From positions 6,138,001 through 6,202,000 of the forward strand of contig NZ_CP108002.1 of assembly GCF_041435055.1 (NCBI RefSeq): a DNA stretch of 64,000 nt, read 5' to 3'. Source of the stretch: Streptomyces sp. NBC_00341 (lineage in GTDB: Bacteria > Actinomycetota > Actinomycetes > Streptomycetales > Streptomycetaceae). This document shows positions 8,054 through 17,342 of this stretch, piece by piece. The notes beneath the pieces are model-generated. The model saw only the letters and a list, made by a program, of their open reading frames with translations. It was not told the origin of the DNA and ran no database searches. Numbering within the stretch: position 1 is the first letter of the stretch; each line of letters starts with the position of its first letter. The position numbers and the translations under genes were made by a program.

Positions 8054-9406
8054 TCAGGACCGCGGTCCGGGCGGCTCCTTCCCGCCCCCCTTCCCGTCCT
8101 CCTCGTCCTCGTCCCCATCCTCGCGGTGTACGTACTCCGGCAGCGTCAGCCGCGCGACCGCCCCGCCGTCCGGCGCGTTCTCGAAGACCAGCTGAGCCCC
8201 CATCACCCGGGCCTGCCCGGCGGCGATGGTCAGTCCGAGGCCGTGCCCCTTGCTGCCGCCCTCGGTACGGAAGCGCTGCGGGCCGCCCTCCGTCAGATAG
8301 TCCGGGAAGCCCCCGCCGTGATCGCGTACCGTCACCACCGGCCCGTCGACCGTCAGCACGACCGGCGGGCGGCCGTGCCGGTGCGCGTTGCTGATCAGAT
8401 TGCCGAGCACCCGCTCCAGCCGCCGCCGGTCCGTCTCGACGCGCACCGGCGGCCCGTCCTCGACGACCCCGACCTCGGTGCCGGAAGCGGACACCACCCG
8501 CCGGGCGAGCGGCGCCAGTTCGTACACATCCAGGTCGACGTGCTCGGTACGGGTGTCGAGCCGGGAGATCTCCAGCAGGTCCTCGGTGAGGGCGCGCATC
8601 GTCCGGACCCGGTCCTGGACCAGCTCGGAGGGGCGGCCGGGCGGCAGGAGTTCGGCGGCGGCCGACAGACCGGTCAGCGGGGTGCGCAGCTCGTGCGCGA
8701 CATCGGCGGTGAAGCGCTGCTCGGCCAGCAGCTTGCGCTGGAGCGCGGAGGCCATCGTGTCCAGCGCTCCGGCGACGATCGCCACCTCGTCCTGGCGCCG
8801 GGTGGGATCGGCCGTACGGGGGTCGTTGACGCGGGCGTCGAGGTCGCCGGCCCCGATCCGGCGAGCCACCCGCGCGGTCTGGTGCAGCCGCCGGGTCACC
8901 CGGGTGACGGCGAACCCGCCGGCCAGCAGTGTCGCGCCGATCGCCAGCAGGGAGGAGCCGATGATCGCCCCGTCCAGGCCGTTGATCGTGCGGGCGCTCT
9001 GGCTGTAGTCGATCCGGGTCGCCAGCGCGTGGCCGTCGGCCGGTGCGGCGGCCCACATCGTCGGGCGGCCCAGACTCTCCGCGACCATGGTGCCGCGCTC
9101 CCCGGCCACCGCCAGCTCGCGCAGCGACGCGGGCAGCCCTGGCGGATCGATGCCGGAACGCGGCGGGAGCGCCTCGCCCGCCTCGTACGCGGCGGTCACG
9201 TCCGCCAGCCGGGCCAGCGCCTTCTCGCGGGCGTGGCCCACCGTCTGGCGGGTGACCGCGGTGTGCACCAGCACGCCCAGCAGGGCCGCGAGCACGCAGC
9301 ACATCACGGTGATGAAGACCGCGGACTTCCAGGTCAGCGTCGCGGTCCAGGCGGGCATCCGCAGCCCGCGCCGCCCGGCTGCGGCGCGCCGCCACCGCCG
9401 GCTCAC
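8054..9406 (-). CDS. sensor histidine kinase
   Basis: This 450-residue kinase has two membrane helices (residues 28-50 and 147-169) flanking an extracytoplasmic sensor of about 95 residues, then HAMP, an H-box HELRTPLT (phosphorylated His238), an N-box GNLISNAHRHG, and ATP-lid glycines (DHGGGF, GHGLGL). The tail is acidic. The GTG start overlaps the stop of the upstream lipoprotein gene by 4 bp (GTGA), so the two are translationally coupled. No response regulator gene is adjacent; the partner must be elsewhere. The lipoprotein-kinase order resembles cseA/cseC logic, but sigma factor and regulator genes are missing, so I do not use those names. Confidence 0.9.
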   Translation of the reverse strand: MSRRWRRAAAGRRGLRMPAWTATLTWKSAVFITVMCCVLAALLGVLVHTAVTRQTVGHAREKALARLADVTAAYEAGEALPPRSGIDPPGLPASLRELAVAGERGTMVAESLGRPTMWAAAPADGHALATRIDYSQSARTINGLDGAIIGSSLLAIGATLLAGGFAVTRVTRRLHQTARVARRIGAGDLDARVNDPRTADPTRRQDEVAIVAGALDTMASALQRKLLAEQRFTADVAHELRTPLTGLSAAAELLPPGRPSELVQDRVRTMRALTEDLLEISRLDTRTEHVDLDVYELAPLARRVVSASGTEVGVVEDGPPVRVETDRRRLERVLGNLISNAHRHGRPPVVLTVDGPVVTVRDHGGGFPDYLTEGGPQRFRTEGGSKGHGLGLTIAAGQARVMGAQLVFENAPDGGAVARLTLPEYVHREDGDEDEEDGKGGGKEPPGPRS

Positions 9407-10209
9407 CGGCGCTCCGCGGACACGGCGGCCGAGGGCGCCGCGGTGGGCGCGGCGCTCTGCCGTGCGGTGGGAGGCGCCGCCGTCGGCGCGGCGGAGGGCA
9501 GCTCGCCGGGACGTTCGGTGGGGCGGAGGGGCTGCGGGTGGCGCCGGCCGGGCTCCGGCTGCGGGGACATGCGCAGGATCCCGTCCTGGGTGGGCAGCAT
9601 GGCGCGCTGCCTGCTGTCCCAGGACCAGGCCGTGCGGTACTCGTACCCGGTGATGGCCGAGGGCGCCCGCATGATCAGGTCCCGGCCCGCCAGCTCCACG
9701 CTGATCACGGCGTCGGAGGTGGACATGATCCGGGTCAGCCCGCTGGGCTCCGGCATGTAGACCCGTACGGACAACTGGCGGTCCGCCAGCTTGACGGCGA
9801 GGACCAGCTCGTCCCTGCCGTCACCCGTCAGATCGCGGTAGTACGGCGCGAGCACCGGGCAGTCGTCCGGCGCGGTCCGGCAGGCCTTGATCCGGCGGAC
9901 CGCCGCGGCCGGGAGCTCGTCCGTACCGCTGGCCCGGTCGGGGCGCGCCTCCAGGCCCGCCTGCACCACCGCCACCGGGTCCAGCCGGTGCACGTCGCCG
10001 CCCGGGACGGTGATGCCGGGGATGTGCGCGGTCTCGCCCTCGCCGTAGTCGTACGGAGCGGCGGAGGCGGGCGGCAGCTCCGGCCAGAGGCGGGCCGGGC
10101 CGATGGCGGCCGGGACCGTTCCGGTGCTCTTCAGGCCGCCGCCGGTGCCGCACCCGGCCAGCAGGGCGGCGCCGGCCAGCAGCGCCGCCGCCCGGTGCTG
10201 CGCACGCAT
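9403..10209 (-). CDS. lipoprotein coupled to histidine kinase
   Basis: This 268-residue lipoprotein has a signal peptide ending in a lipobox (LLAGC, Cys19), so it is predicted to be anchored on the outer face of the membrane. The middle contains YYRDLTGDGRDELVLAV, an FG-GAP/integrin-like calcium-loop motif. The C-terminal 60 residues are a Pro/Ala/Thr repeat. It shares a GTGA overlap with the downstream sensor kinase, so it plausibly modulates that sensor (inference). ATG 10209 is chosen because it gives a clean signal peptide; upstream codons are Pro/Arg-rich. Confidence 0.8.
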   Translation of the reverse strand: MRAQHRAAALLAGAALLAGCGTGGGLKSTGTVPAAIGPARLWPELPPASAAPYDYGEGETAHIPGITVPGGDVHRLDPVAVVQAGLEARPDRASGTDELPAAAVRRIKACRTAPDDCPVLAPYYRDLTGDGRDELVLAVKLADRQLSVRVYMPEPSGLTRIMSTSDAVISVELAGRDLIMRAPSAITGYEYRTAWSWDSRQRAMLPTQDGILRMSPQPEPGRRHPQPLRPTERPGELPSAAPTAAPPTARQSAAPTAAPSAAVSAERR

Positions 10210-10311
10210 GGCTTTCTCCGTTCCCGAGGTCCGTCGAGCCGGTGGGCGCGCGCTCGCGCACGGCCCCGGCTCCACAGACCTTATTCGGGAGGAAGTCTCT
10301 TATGCGTATTT

Positions 10312-10359
10312 AGTGCTGATACGTCAGTGCTGATACTTCAGTCACCTCAGTGCTGATAC
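10312..10359. repeat. three direct copies of an 11-bp repeat (AGTGCTGATAC)
   Basis: Exact copies of AGTGCTGATAC lie at 10312-10322, 10326-10336 and 10349-10359. The third copy is the end of the zinc-ribbon gene (Tyr-Gln-His-stop). The other two lie just past that stop, in the lipoprotein upstream region. Spacing is 14 and then 23 bp. This could be a small tandem duplication of a gene end or a cluster of binding sites. Confidence 0.7.
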
Positions 10360-10688
10360 GGGTTCTGACCCTGTCCCTGGCCCTGGCCCGGCGCTCCCGG
10401 CGCGAAGCCCGGCTGCCCCTGCCCCTGCCCGAACGGGTTGCCGTCCTGCGACGCCACGTGCTGGGCCATCAGCTGCTCGGCCTGCTCCTTGGGTATCCGC
10501 TGCTCACCGCCGCAGAACGTGCACTGCGTGGCGAACTTCGTCGAGAAGGGGAACAGCGGCACGAAGAACAGCGTGAACTTCGTGACCCGCTTGCGCAGGG
10601 TGTGCGCGGACGGATTCCCGCACCAGCCGCAGACCATCGTCATCACGGCCAGTTGGTAGAGATAGCCTCGCGTACCGAAAATGATCAT
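10347..10688 (-). CDS. zinc-ribbon protein
   Basis: This 113-residue protein has two CxxC pairs (CGWCG and CTFCGG) separated by about 30 residues, the layout of a small zinc ribbon of the zf-17 type. A Gly/Gln/Pro-rich tail (GQGQGQPGF...) follows. The start ATG overlaps the stop of the upstream HEAT-repeat gene by 4 bp (ATGA), indicating coupled translation. The function is unknown; a nucleic-acid or protein-binding role is only a guess. Confidence 0.8.
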   Translation of the reverse strand: MIIFGTRGYLYQLAVMTMVCGWCGNPSAHTLRKRVTKFTLFFVPLFPFSTKFATQCTFCGGEQRIPKEQAEQLMAQHVASQDGNPFGQGQGQPGFAPGAPGQGQGQGQNPYQH

Positions 10689-12835
10689 GTCGTGGGTCCC
10701 TTCCCCGTATTACCCATGAGCGCCCGGCGGCAGAGCGCCAGCAGCTTCTCGTCCTCGTATGTGTCATGGCTGCCGTAGCCGCCGTCCATCGCGTTGTGAC
10801 GGCGTACGGAGGCGAGCTCGGCGCGCAGCACGTGTGCCGCGTCAGAGCCTGCACCAGCGGCCCCCATCCGCGCCAGGCATTCGGCCACCCGAACCCTGAC
10901 ATGGCGGTTCTGTTCCCAGGCCGCCAGGAGTACCGGAACGGACTCCCGGGCCCGCCCGGAAACTTCCCACAGAGCGATCGCCGCGTCCACCCGCAGCCAC
11001 AGCTCCTCGTGCCCGAGCAGCGCCCGCAGCCGGGGCGCCGTCACCTCGGCGAGCGCGCCGAGCCGGCCCAGCGCGCTCGCCGCCGCCCGCCGCTCGTGCG
11101 CGTGGTCCGCCTGGAGCCCCTCGATCAGGACCGGCAGCACGGCCGAGGCGTCCCCGTCGACCGCCCAGAGCGCCTCCGCGGCCTCCGTCGCCGCAGAGGT
11201 GCCGGGCCGCCGGATCAACGCCCGCAGCTCCGGCACCGCACAGGCCGCCGCGGGCCCGAACGAGCCGAGCGCCCGCAGCGCCGCCGTACGCAGCCACTCG
11301 CCCCGGTACTCCGGAGCCCCGCGCAGCACCCGCAGCACCTCCGGCGCCGCCTCGCCCGCCCGCAGCGCGGTCAGCCCGGCCAGCAGCGGGCTCGCCCGGT
11401 CGTACGCCCCCTCGTCGAGGCCCACCTCACCGAGCCTGCGCCGCAGCGCACCGGCCAGCGGACGGGCCGCCGGGCCCAGATAGCAGATGGCGAACCCCAC
11501 GTCGTGCGGCACCTCGGGCCGCTCCAGCGCGGCGGCCAGCGCGGGCACGGCGCGGGCATCGCCCAGCCGGGACAGCGCCTTCACCGGGCTGCCCAGACCC
11601 GGCGGCCCGCTCGCCCACTCCTTCACCCACGCGCCCGGATCCGCCGCGACCCGGGCCGCCAGCGCGTCGGCGGCCGGTGCGGCCAGGCCGAACAGCTCCT
11701 CCAGCACGTGCGAGGCGGCCTCGGCCAGCCGCGGTTCGGCCGCACAGAGCTGCTCGCCGACCAGCCGCACCAGCTCCGCGTAGGAGCCGCGCCAGGCCCG
11801 GATCAGCCCGCTGCTCATCCGGACCGCGTCGATGCGCTGCCGGCGGTCGGGGCTGCACAGCTGATCGGTCAGCAGCGCCGTCCGCTCCGCGACCCGGTCG
11901 TCGAGACCGACGTGCAGGGTCCGCAGCAGATCGGCGGTCCAGGGCGCGGTGCGCCCGGCGCTCTCCTCGGCGGGCGTAGCGCGCAACTGCCCCACCAGCG
12001 TCACCGGAGCGCCCCGCTCCTCCGCCCGCTCTTCCATCCCGGCCGGCTCCGGCTCGCTGTGCGCCTCGGCGGACCGGCACCCCCGCTCCGCGTCCCCGGC
12101 CGCGGAGGAGGACCGCAGCTGCCGCAGCAGGCCCGCCACCACCCGCACCACATCGCCCGGCAGCGCCTGCGGTGCGCAGCGCGCCAGCTGGGCCAGGGCC
12201 GCCAGCCGCAGCCCCGGCGGATACGCCTCTGCGGCCAGCCGGCTCAGCCAGTCCGCGATCTGGTCGGTCAGCGGGCGGTGACGCAGCGCGACCCGCCCGG
12301 CCGCCTCGACCAGCGCGAGCCGCACCTCCTCGTCCGGCTCCACCGCGAGACGCTCCCGCAGCAGCGGCAGGACCAGCGCGGGGTTCCCGTGCAGGGTGGC
12401 CAGGGCCAGCGGGGCGGAGACCCGCACCCCCGGGTCGTCGTCGGCCATCAGCGCGAAGAACACCCCGGCCCCGGCGGTGACGGCCGCCGCCGCCATCGCG
12501 TAGTTCGCCGCGCCCTCGATCTCGTCCTCGTCGATCTCGTCCTCGTCGTCCTCGTCGAGGTCGATGCCGCCGATGCTGGTGAGCAGCTCGACGATGCCCC
12601 CGCGGTCCGGGACCGCCGGGTCCACGACCAGCTCGAAGAGGAAGGGGATACAGGCCAGGGTGCACGCGTACACGTCACCCTGGTGGTGCACGGCCCCGTA
12701 CATGCCGTCCAGCGCTCTCTCGCGCTCCGCCGGGTCGGCGGACGCGAGGCCCTGGAGCAGGCCGGGCACATCATCGGCAGGCCCGTAGGCATGCTCCATC
12801 GAGGCCCAGTCGACCTCGTCGATCCCGGCGAACAC
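10685..12835 (-). CDS. HEAT-repeat protein
   Basis: This 716-residue alpha-solenoid protein is made of HEAT/PBS-lyase-type repeats throughout (for example RRAAASALGRLG, RVRVAECLARMG, GVRVSAPLALATL). An acidic insert (DLDEDDEDEIDEDEIEG) lies near residue 95. The first 80 residues (DEVDWASMEHAYGPADDVP) match the start of many Streptomyces HEAT-repeat proteins of unknown role. Such solenoids are protein-interaction scaffolds. It is followed with a 4-bp overlap by the zinc-ribbon gene. Confidence 0.8.
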   Translation of the reverse strand: MFAGIDEVDWASMEHAYGPADDVPGLLQGLASADPAERERALDGMYGAVHHQGDVYACTLACIPFLFELVVDPAVPDRGGIVELLTSIGGIDLDEDDEDEIDEDEIEGAANYAMAAAAVTAGAGVFFALMADDDPGVRVSAPLALATLHGNPALVLPLLRERLAVEPDEEVRLALVEAAGRVALRHRPLTDQIADWLSRLAAEAYPPGLRLAALAQLARCAPQALPGDVVRVVAGLLRQLRSSSAAGDAERGCRSAEAHSEPEPAGMEERAEERGAPVTLVGQLRATPAEESAGRTAPWTADLLRTLHVGLDDRVAERTALLTDQLCSPDRRQRIDAVRMSSGLIRAWRGSYAELVRLVGEQLCAAEPRLAEAASHVLEELFGLAAPAADALAARVAADPGAWVKEWASGPPGLGSPVKALSRLGDARAVPALAAALERPEVPHDVGFAICYLGPAARPLAGALRRRLGEVGLDEGAYDRASPLLAGLTALRAGEAAPEVLRVLRGAPEYRGEWLRTAALRALGSFGPAAACAVPELRALIRRPGTSAATEAAEALWAVDGDASAVLPVLIEGLQADHAHERRAAASALGRLGALAEVTAPRLRALLGHEELWLRVDAAIALWEVSGRARESVPVLLAAWEQNRHVRVRVAECLARMGAAGAGSDAAHVLRAELASVRRHNAMDGGYGSHDTYEDEKLLALCRRALMGNTGKGPTT

Positions 12836-13027
12836 GCCATCGCCTCCCCACGCCTTACGGCCTCACCCACGATTGCCGGCGGCGTCGCGGGTGAGGTCGT
12901 CTCCACGAAGCAGTGTCTGCGCAGAGTGTGCACCACCGCTCGGACAATCCACCCGCCACATGCGGCCTTTTACCTTTGGACATGACAACAACGGCAGTGG
13001 TGCGGTATGCCCGGTCCCGGACACGCC

Positions 13028-13924
13028 CTACGCGGTGTCCGGAACCGGACGCCCCCGGCCCGGTTCGTTGAGCGGACCGAGCAGATCCCCGTGCCGGGCC
13101 AGCCGTTCCGCCATGTCACCGGCCAGGAAGACCAGCTCGCCGGGGCTGCGGCACGCCTCGATCTCCGCCCAGGTGACCGGCGCGGAGACGGTGGGCTCTG
13201 CCCTCGCGCGCAGGGTGTACGGGGTCGCGGTCGTCTTCGCCGCGGCGTTCTGGCTGAAATCGACGAACACCTTCCCCGGCCGCAGCGCCCGCTTCATCCG
13301 GTGCACGACCAGATCGGGAAGCTCCAGCTCCGCCCGGACGGCCAGTCCCTTCGCGTACGCCGACACCTGCCACGACGCCGTGGGCTCCAGCGGTACGAGC
13401 AGATGCAGCCCCTTGGAGCCCGAGGTCTTCCCGTACGCCTCCAGACCGTCCTCGGCCAGCCGCTCCCGCAGCCACAGGGCGACCTCGCAGCACTCCACGA
13501 CGCTCGCGGGCGACCCGGGATCCAGGTCGAACACCAGCCGGTCGGCCACGCCCGGCGTACCGGCCCGCCACTGCGGGGTGTGGAACTCCACCACCAGGTT
13601 GGCCGCCCACATCAGCGAGGCCAGATCCGCCACCACGATCTGCCTGGCCCCTTCGTTGTCGTGGTGCGGCACCGGCGCGGTGCGTACCCAGGACGGCGTA
13701 CCGGGGGGCGGGTTCTTGGTGAAGAACCGCTGCCCGTCCGGCCCGTCCGGATAGCGCAGGAAGGACACGGGCCGCTCCCGCAGATGCGCCAGCAGCGCCT
13801 CGGCGACGGTGGCCGCGTAGTAGTGCAGCACCTCGCCCTTGGTGGTGCCGGTGGCCGGATACAGCACCTTGTCCAGATTGCTGAGCGTCAGGCGCCGCCC
13901 CTCCACCTCTGTGATTGGCGACAT
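13028..13924 (-). CDS. LigD-like NHEJ polymerase/primase domain protein
   Basis: This 298-residue stand-alone polymerase domain is related to the polymerase module of LigD (archaeo-eukaryotic primase fold). I see the N-terminal LSNLDKVLYP signature, the RYPDG and FFTKN motifs, and the metal-binding DLDPG motif. It extends DNA ends and adds ribonucleotides during non-homologous end joining. There is no ligase or phosphoesterase domain in this gene. It is divergent from the Ku gene only 60 bp away, so repair is likely coregulated. An inverted repeat (13017-13024 and 13035-13042) spans its stop codon and could terminate transcription. Confidence 0.92.
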   Translation of the reverse strand: MSPITEVEGRRLTLSNLDKVLYPATGTTKGEVLHYYAATVAEALLAHLRERPVSFLRYPDGPDGQRFFTKNPPPGTPSWVRTAPVPHHDNEGARQIVVADLASLMWAANLVVEFHTPQWRAGTPGVADRLVFDLDPGSPASVVECCEVALWLRERLAEDGLEAYGKTSGSKGLHLLVPLEPTASWQVSAYAKGLAVRAELELPDLVVHRMKRALRPGKVFVDFSQNAAAKTTATPYTLRARAEPTVSAPVTWAEIEACRSPGELVFLAGDMAERLARHGDLLGPLNEPGRGRPVPDTA

Positions 13925-13984
13925 AAGATAAGGATCACACGTAAAACGTATCTATAGACGTATACGGGTTCTAAGGGGTGACCG

Positions 13985-15019
13985 GTGAGGTCCATATGGA
14001 ACGGCGCCATCTCCTTCGGGCTGGTCAGCATCCCGGTCAAGCTGATCAACGCCACCGAGAACCACTCGGTCTCCTTCCGCCAGATCCACCTCACCGACGG
14101 CGGCCGGGTCCGCTACCGCAAGGTGTGCGAGCTGGACGGGGAAGAGGTGACCTCCGCCGAGATCGGCAAGGGCTACGAGGACGCCGACGGCTCGGTGATC
14201 CCGATCACCGACGAGGACCTCGGTTCGCTGCCGCTGCCGACGGCCAAGACGATCGAGATCGTCGCCTTCGTGCCCGCCGGTGCGATCGACCCGCTCCAGA
14301 TGGACGCGGCCTACTACCTCTCCGCCAACGGGGTCCCGGCCGCAAAGCCGTACACCCTGCTGCGTGAGGCGCTGAAGCGGAGCCGGAAGGTCGCGGTCGC
14401 CAAGTACGCGCTGCGCGGGCGCGAGCGCCTCGGGATGCTGCGGGTCGTCGACGACGTGATCGCGATGCACGGCCTGCTCTGGCCGGACGAGATCCGGACT
14501 GCGGAGGACGTCGCGCCGGAGGCCGGTGTGAAGGTGCGCGACGCCGAACTCGACCTGGCCGACGCCCTGATGGCCACGCTCGGCGAGGTCGACATGGACT
14601 CGCTGCACGACGACTACCGGGAGGCGGTCGAGGAGCTCGTCGCGGCCAAGGCCGCCGGCGAGCTGCCGCAGCGGGCGGAGCCCGAGGACACCGGCGGCAA
14701 GGTCATCGACCTGGTCGCGGCCCTGGAGAGCAGCGTCAAGGCGGCGAAGGAGGCCCGCGCGGGCGGCGAGGACGCGCCGGTCGCGAAGGTCACCTCGATG
14801 GCCGACCACAAGGGCGGCAAACGGACGGCGGCGAAGAAGACCACGGCGAGCAAGACAGCAGAGAAGAAGCCCGCAGCGAAGAAGACGGCCGCGAGCAGGA
14901 CGGCAGCGAAGAAAACCACGGCAAAGAAGAGCACGGCAAAGAAGAGCACCGCAACGAAGAGCACGGCGAAGAAGCGGAGCAGTACGAAGAGCACCCCGCG
15001 CAAACGCACCTCGGCCTGA
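13985..15019 (+). CDS. ku: Ku protein, end-joining DNA-binding factor
   Basis: This 344-residue bacterial Ku has the typical N-terminus MRSIWNGAISFGLVSIPVKL and core motifs such as YEDADGSVIPITDEDL and EAYYLSANG-like sequence. The homodimer encircles DNA ends and recruits LigD-type enzymes; the polymerase-domain gene is divergent next door. Residues from about 275 to the end form a long Lys/Ala/Thr tail made of AAKKTT- and KKSTA-like units, resembling histone H1 tails, which in bacterial Ku affect DNA binding and bridging. The GTG start is preceded by AGGGGTG. Confidence 0.95.
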   Translation: MRSIWNGAISFGLVSIPVKLINATENHSVSFRQIHLTDGGRVRYRKVCELDGEEVTSAEIGKGYEDADGSVIPITDEDLGSLPLPTAKTIEIVAFVPAGAIDPLQMDAAYYLSANGVPAAKPYTLLREALKRSRKVAVAKYALRGRERLGMLRVVDDVIAMHGLLWPDEIRTAEDVAPEAGVKVRDAELDLADALMATLGEVDMDSLHDDYREAVEELVAAKAAGELPQRAEPEDTGGKVIDLVAALESSVKAAKEARAGGEDAPVAKVTSMADHKGGKRTAAKKTTASKTAEKKPAAKKTAASRTAAKKTTAKKSTAKKSTATKSTAKKRSSTKSTPRKRTSA

Positions 15020-15070
15020 CCGGCACCTCTGTCCGCCCGGGGGCCACCACCCCTTGGAACGGCCGAACGG

Positions 15071-15114
15071 CCGGACGGCCGCCACGGGGCTCATGCCCCG
15101 GGACGGCCGTCCGG
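15071..15114. terminator. bidirectional terminator between ku and S53 protease
   Basis: A perfect 11-bp inverted repeat (15071-15081 with 15104-15114, CCGGACGGCCG) encloses a second hairpin (GGGGC-tcat-GCCCC). It sits between two convergent stops and could serve both genes. Confidence 0.65.
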
Positions 15115-15137
15115 TCCCGCGTCAGGGGATTCCGGGC

Positions 15138-17087
15138 TCAGTGCCTGCGGTAGGAGCTCACGTATCCGGGGGCGGGAGTGCCGACACCCGTCACGTCGTC
15201 GTAGCCGCGCACCGCCGACAGCGAGGCGTCCTTGCCGAGGCTCCGCACCGAGGTCAGCAGGCCGTCGGCCGCGTCGTACCCGTTGGCGAAGTCCACCCGG
15301 GCGACGGCCAGGCCGTGGCCCTTGCCCAGCGGGTGGTCCGTCACGTCGTGGTACGCCTTCGAGCCGTAACGGCCGTAGATCGCCGGGTTGGCGAAGCCGA
15401 GGGGCAGGCCGTGCTGTGCCTGCTGCGCGAGGGCCTGGACACCGGCGATGACCGGTGCCGCCAGCGACGTTCCGCCGATGCGGTACTCGTCGTAGCCCAG
15501 CGATCCGTCGGGCATCGTCTGGGTCTGGCCGACCAGGAAGCCGGTGTTCGGGTCGGCCACGGCCGCGACGTCCGGGGCGGTCCGCATCCGGGTCTTGCCG
15601 TTGGCCTTCGCCAGCGAGTCCGGCACGATGCCGCGCTGGTAGAACGGCTGCTTCACGGTCGAGCTGGTGCCGCCGCCCGCGCCCGAGGTGTAGGCGCCGG
15701 GGAATCCGGTCCAGCTCTTGCCGTCGGCCGCCAGGGGAGCGTTGGTGGTTCCCCAGCCGGTCTCCCACTTGTACGTGTCGTGCTTGCCGACGGCCAGCGA
15801 CGTACCGCCGACCGAGGTCACCCAGGCGGAGTTCGAGGGGACGTCGATCTGCTTCGTGCCGGTGGAGGCGACGTTGTCGCCGTTGTCGCCGGAGGAGAAG
15901 TAGAAGCCGATGCCCTCGATCGCGCCCATCTGGAACACCTGGTCGTACGCGAGCGCCAGGTCGGGGGTCTGGTTGGCCTCGACGTCGCCCCACGAGTTGG
16001 AGACGATGTCCGCGAGCCGGTGGTCGACGACCTTGGTGAGCGAGTCCAGCAGATCGTCGTCGTAGCAGGACGCGCCGCCCACGTACACGATGTTCGCGGC
16101 GGGTGCGACGGCGTGCACGGCCTCGACGTCGAGGGTCTCCTCGCCGTACCAGCCGGAGGCCCCGCACTCCTCGGTCTTCGTGTAGTCGTCCGGCAGCACC
16201 TGGCTGAACTGCCCGTGCTTGTACCGTGCGTCGCCGTTGCGCTTGGCGTACTCGGCGGCGTCCTTCGCGATGGTGGGGGAGGCGTACGCGTCGGTGATGG
16301 CGACGGTCACGCCCTTGCCGGTGTAGCTCCCGGCCCCGTACGCGGCGCGCAGCTGCTTGCCGGTGTACCCCTTGACCGCGTACGGCACCTTGGACCCGTA
16401 GGCGCTCGGCAGGCTGGAGGCGGTCTTGGACCCGTAGTACGAGGACGCCGGGCCGGAGTTGCGGAACACCGCGTCCGGCGGCGGGAGCACCTCGTCGTGG
16501 CTGGACTTGCGCGGCGCGTTGTCCAGGCCCGATACGGCGAGCACGTCATCGCTCAGCGCGGCCGGCACCGAGGCGGTGGAGGCCGGGGCACGGTAGGTGT
16601 GGGCACCCTTGCGGTAGTCGCGCAGCTGGGTGCTGAACGCCTTCTCGGTCCGGGCCACTTCACCGGCGGCGGAGACGTAGTGCTGGTTGGCGCCGGTGAC
16701 GGTCAGCCCGCTCGACTTCAGCCACTGGCTGACCCGGTCGATCTGGCCCTGGGTCGCCCCGAACCGTGCCTGCGCCTGCGCGGCGCTCAGGTACTTCCCG
16801 TACGACGGCGACTGCGGGTCGGAGACGGCGGCCGCGTAGGCGGCCAGCCCCTTCGCGTCCCGCCCGGCGAGGTGGACCCGGACGGCGACCTTCCCGCTGT
16901 CGGCCGTGGCGCCCCGGTCGGCCGTGGCGGTGGCCCAGGCCGGCTTGGTGCCCTGGAGCGCATCCCGGCCGCTCGGCGCGGAGTCCGCGGCTGCGTTGGG
17001 TATCCCGAGGGCGAGCGCACCGGCGAGCAGTGGCAGTGTCGCCGCCATGCTCAGCCCGGCGCGTCGTCCGGCGCGGCTGATTCTCAA
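15138..17087 (-). CDS. sedolisin/kumamolisin (S53) secreted serine-carboxyl protease
   Basis: With a TTG start at 17087 (AGGGGG 5-10 nt upstream) this is 649 residues. A signal peptide covers residues 1-34 (twin Arg, hydrophobic core, cut near NAAA-DS). A pro-kumamolisin activation domain (about 60-200) and the S53 catalytic domain follow. The catalytic residues are visible: Glu316/317 and Asp320 (EETLDVE), oxyanion Asp401 (SSGDNGDN) and nucleophile Ser541 (GGTSLAAP). Family enzymes are secreted, self-activating and acid-active. A longer upstream frame exists, but it would place the signal peptide internally. It is convergent with ku across a terminator. Confidence 0.93.
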   Translation of the reverse strand: MRISRAGRRAGLSMAATLPLLAGALALGIPNAAADSAPSGRDALQGTKPAWATATADRGATADSGKVAVRVHLAGRDAKGLAAYAAAVSDPQSPSYGKYLSAAQAQARFGATQGQIDRVSQWLKSSGLTVTGANQHYVSAAGEVARTEKAFSTQLRDYRKGAHTYRAPASTASVPAALSDDVLAVSGLDNAPRKSSHDEVLPPPDAVFRNSGPASSYYGSKTASSLPSAYGSKVPYAVKGYTGKQLRAAYGAGSYTGKGVTVAITDAYASPTIAKDAAEYAKRNGDARYKHGQFSQVLPDDYTKTEECGASGWYGEETLDVEAVHAVAPAANIVYVGGASCYDDDLLDSLTKVVDHRLADIVSNSWGDVEANQTPDLALAYDQVFQMGAIEGIGFYFSSGDNGDNVASTGTKQIDVPSNSAWVTSVGGTSLAVGKHDTYKWETGWGTTNAPLAADGKSWTGFPGAYTSGAGGGTSSTVKQPFYQRGIVPDSLAKANGKTRMRTAPDVAAVADPNTGFLVGQTQTMPDGSLGYDEYRIGGTSLAAPVIAGVQALAQQAQHGLPLGFANPAIYGRYGSKAYHDVTDHPLGKGHGLAVARVDFANGYDAADGLLTSVRSLGKDASLSAVRGYDDVTGVGTPAPGYVSSYRRH

Positions 17088-17335
17088 AGTAACCCCCTGC
17101 GATGTGGGTCTCGCGTGCGGAGCATGTGCCGAATGATGTGCACATGTAATGCGCCACTCTGGCGAGGAACGCTTCATGTACGGGGCATGTAATGACCAAG
17201 AATCGGCCAAGGGCCTTTCCGGCGGGGGTGGTTCGCACCGAAACGCCGGAGATCAACGGATCCCGCCCGGTGTCGCCGGATGCCTCCGGGGCACGTGAGC
17301 TCAGCCTGATCCGGACGAAAGGCGTCGGCGCCCAG

Positions 17336-17341
17336 TAAGGT
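17336..17341 (+). promoter_or_regulatory. candidate -10 box upstream of riboswitch
   Basis: TAAGGT (TAnnnT) sits immediately 5' of the riboswitch, placing the transcript start near 17348. A clear -35 is not visible. Confidence 0.35.
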
Positions 17342-17342
17342 A

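Noticed and set aside
8054..10209. A cseA-cseB-cseC/sigE-type envelope stress operon
   Set aside because: Lipoprotein and kinase are present, but no sigma factor or response regulator gene lies beside them.
13028..13924. Full-length LigD (ligase plus polymerase plus phosphoesterase)
   Set aside because: The reading frame covers only the polymerase domain; no ligase motif (KxDG) appears.
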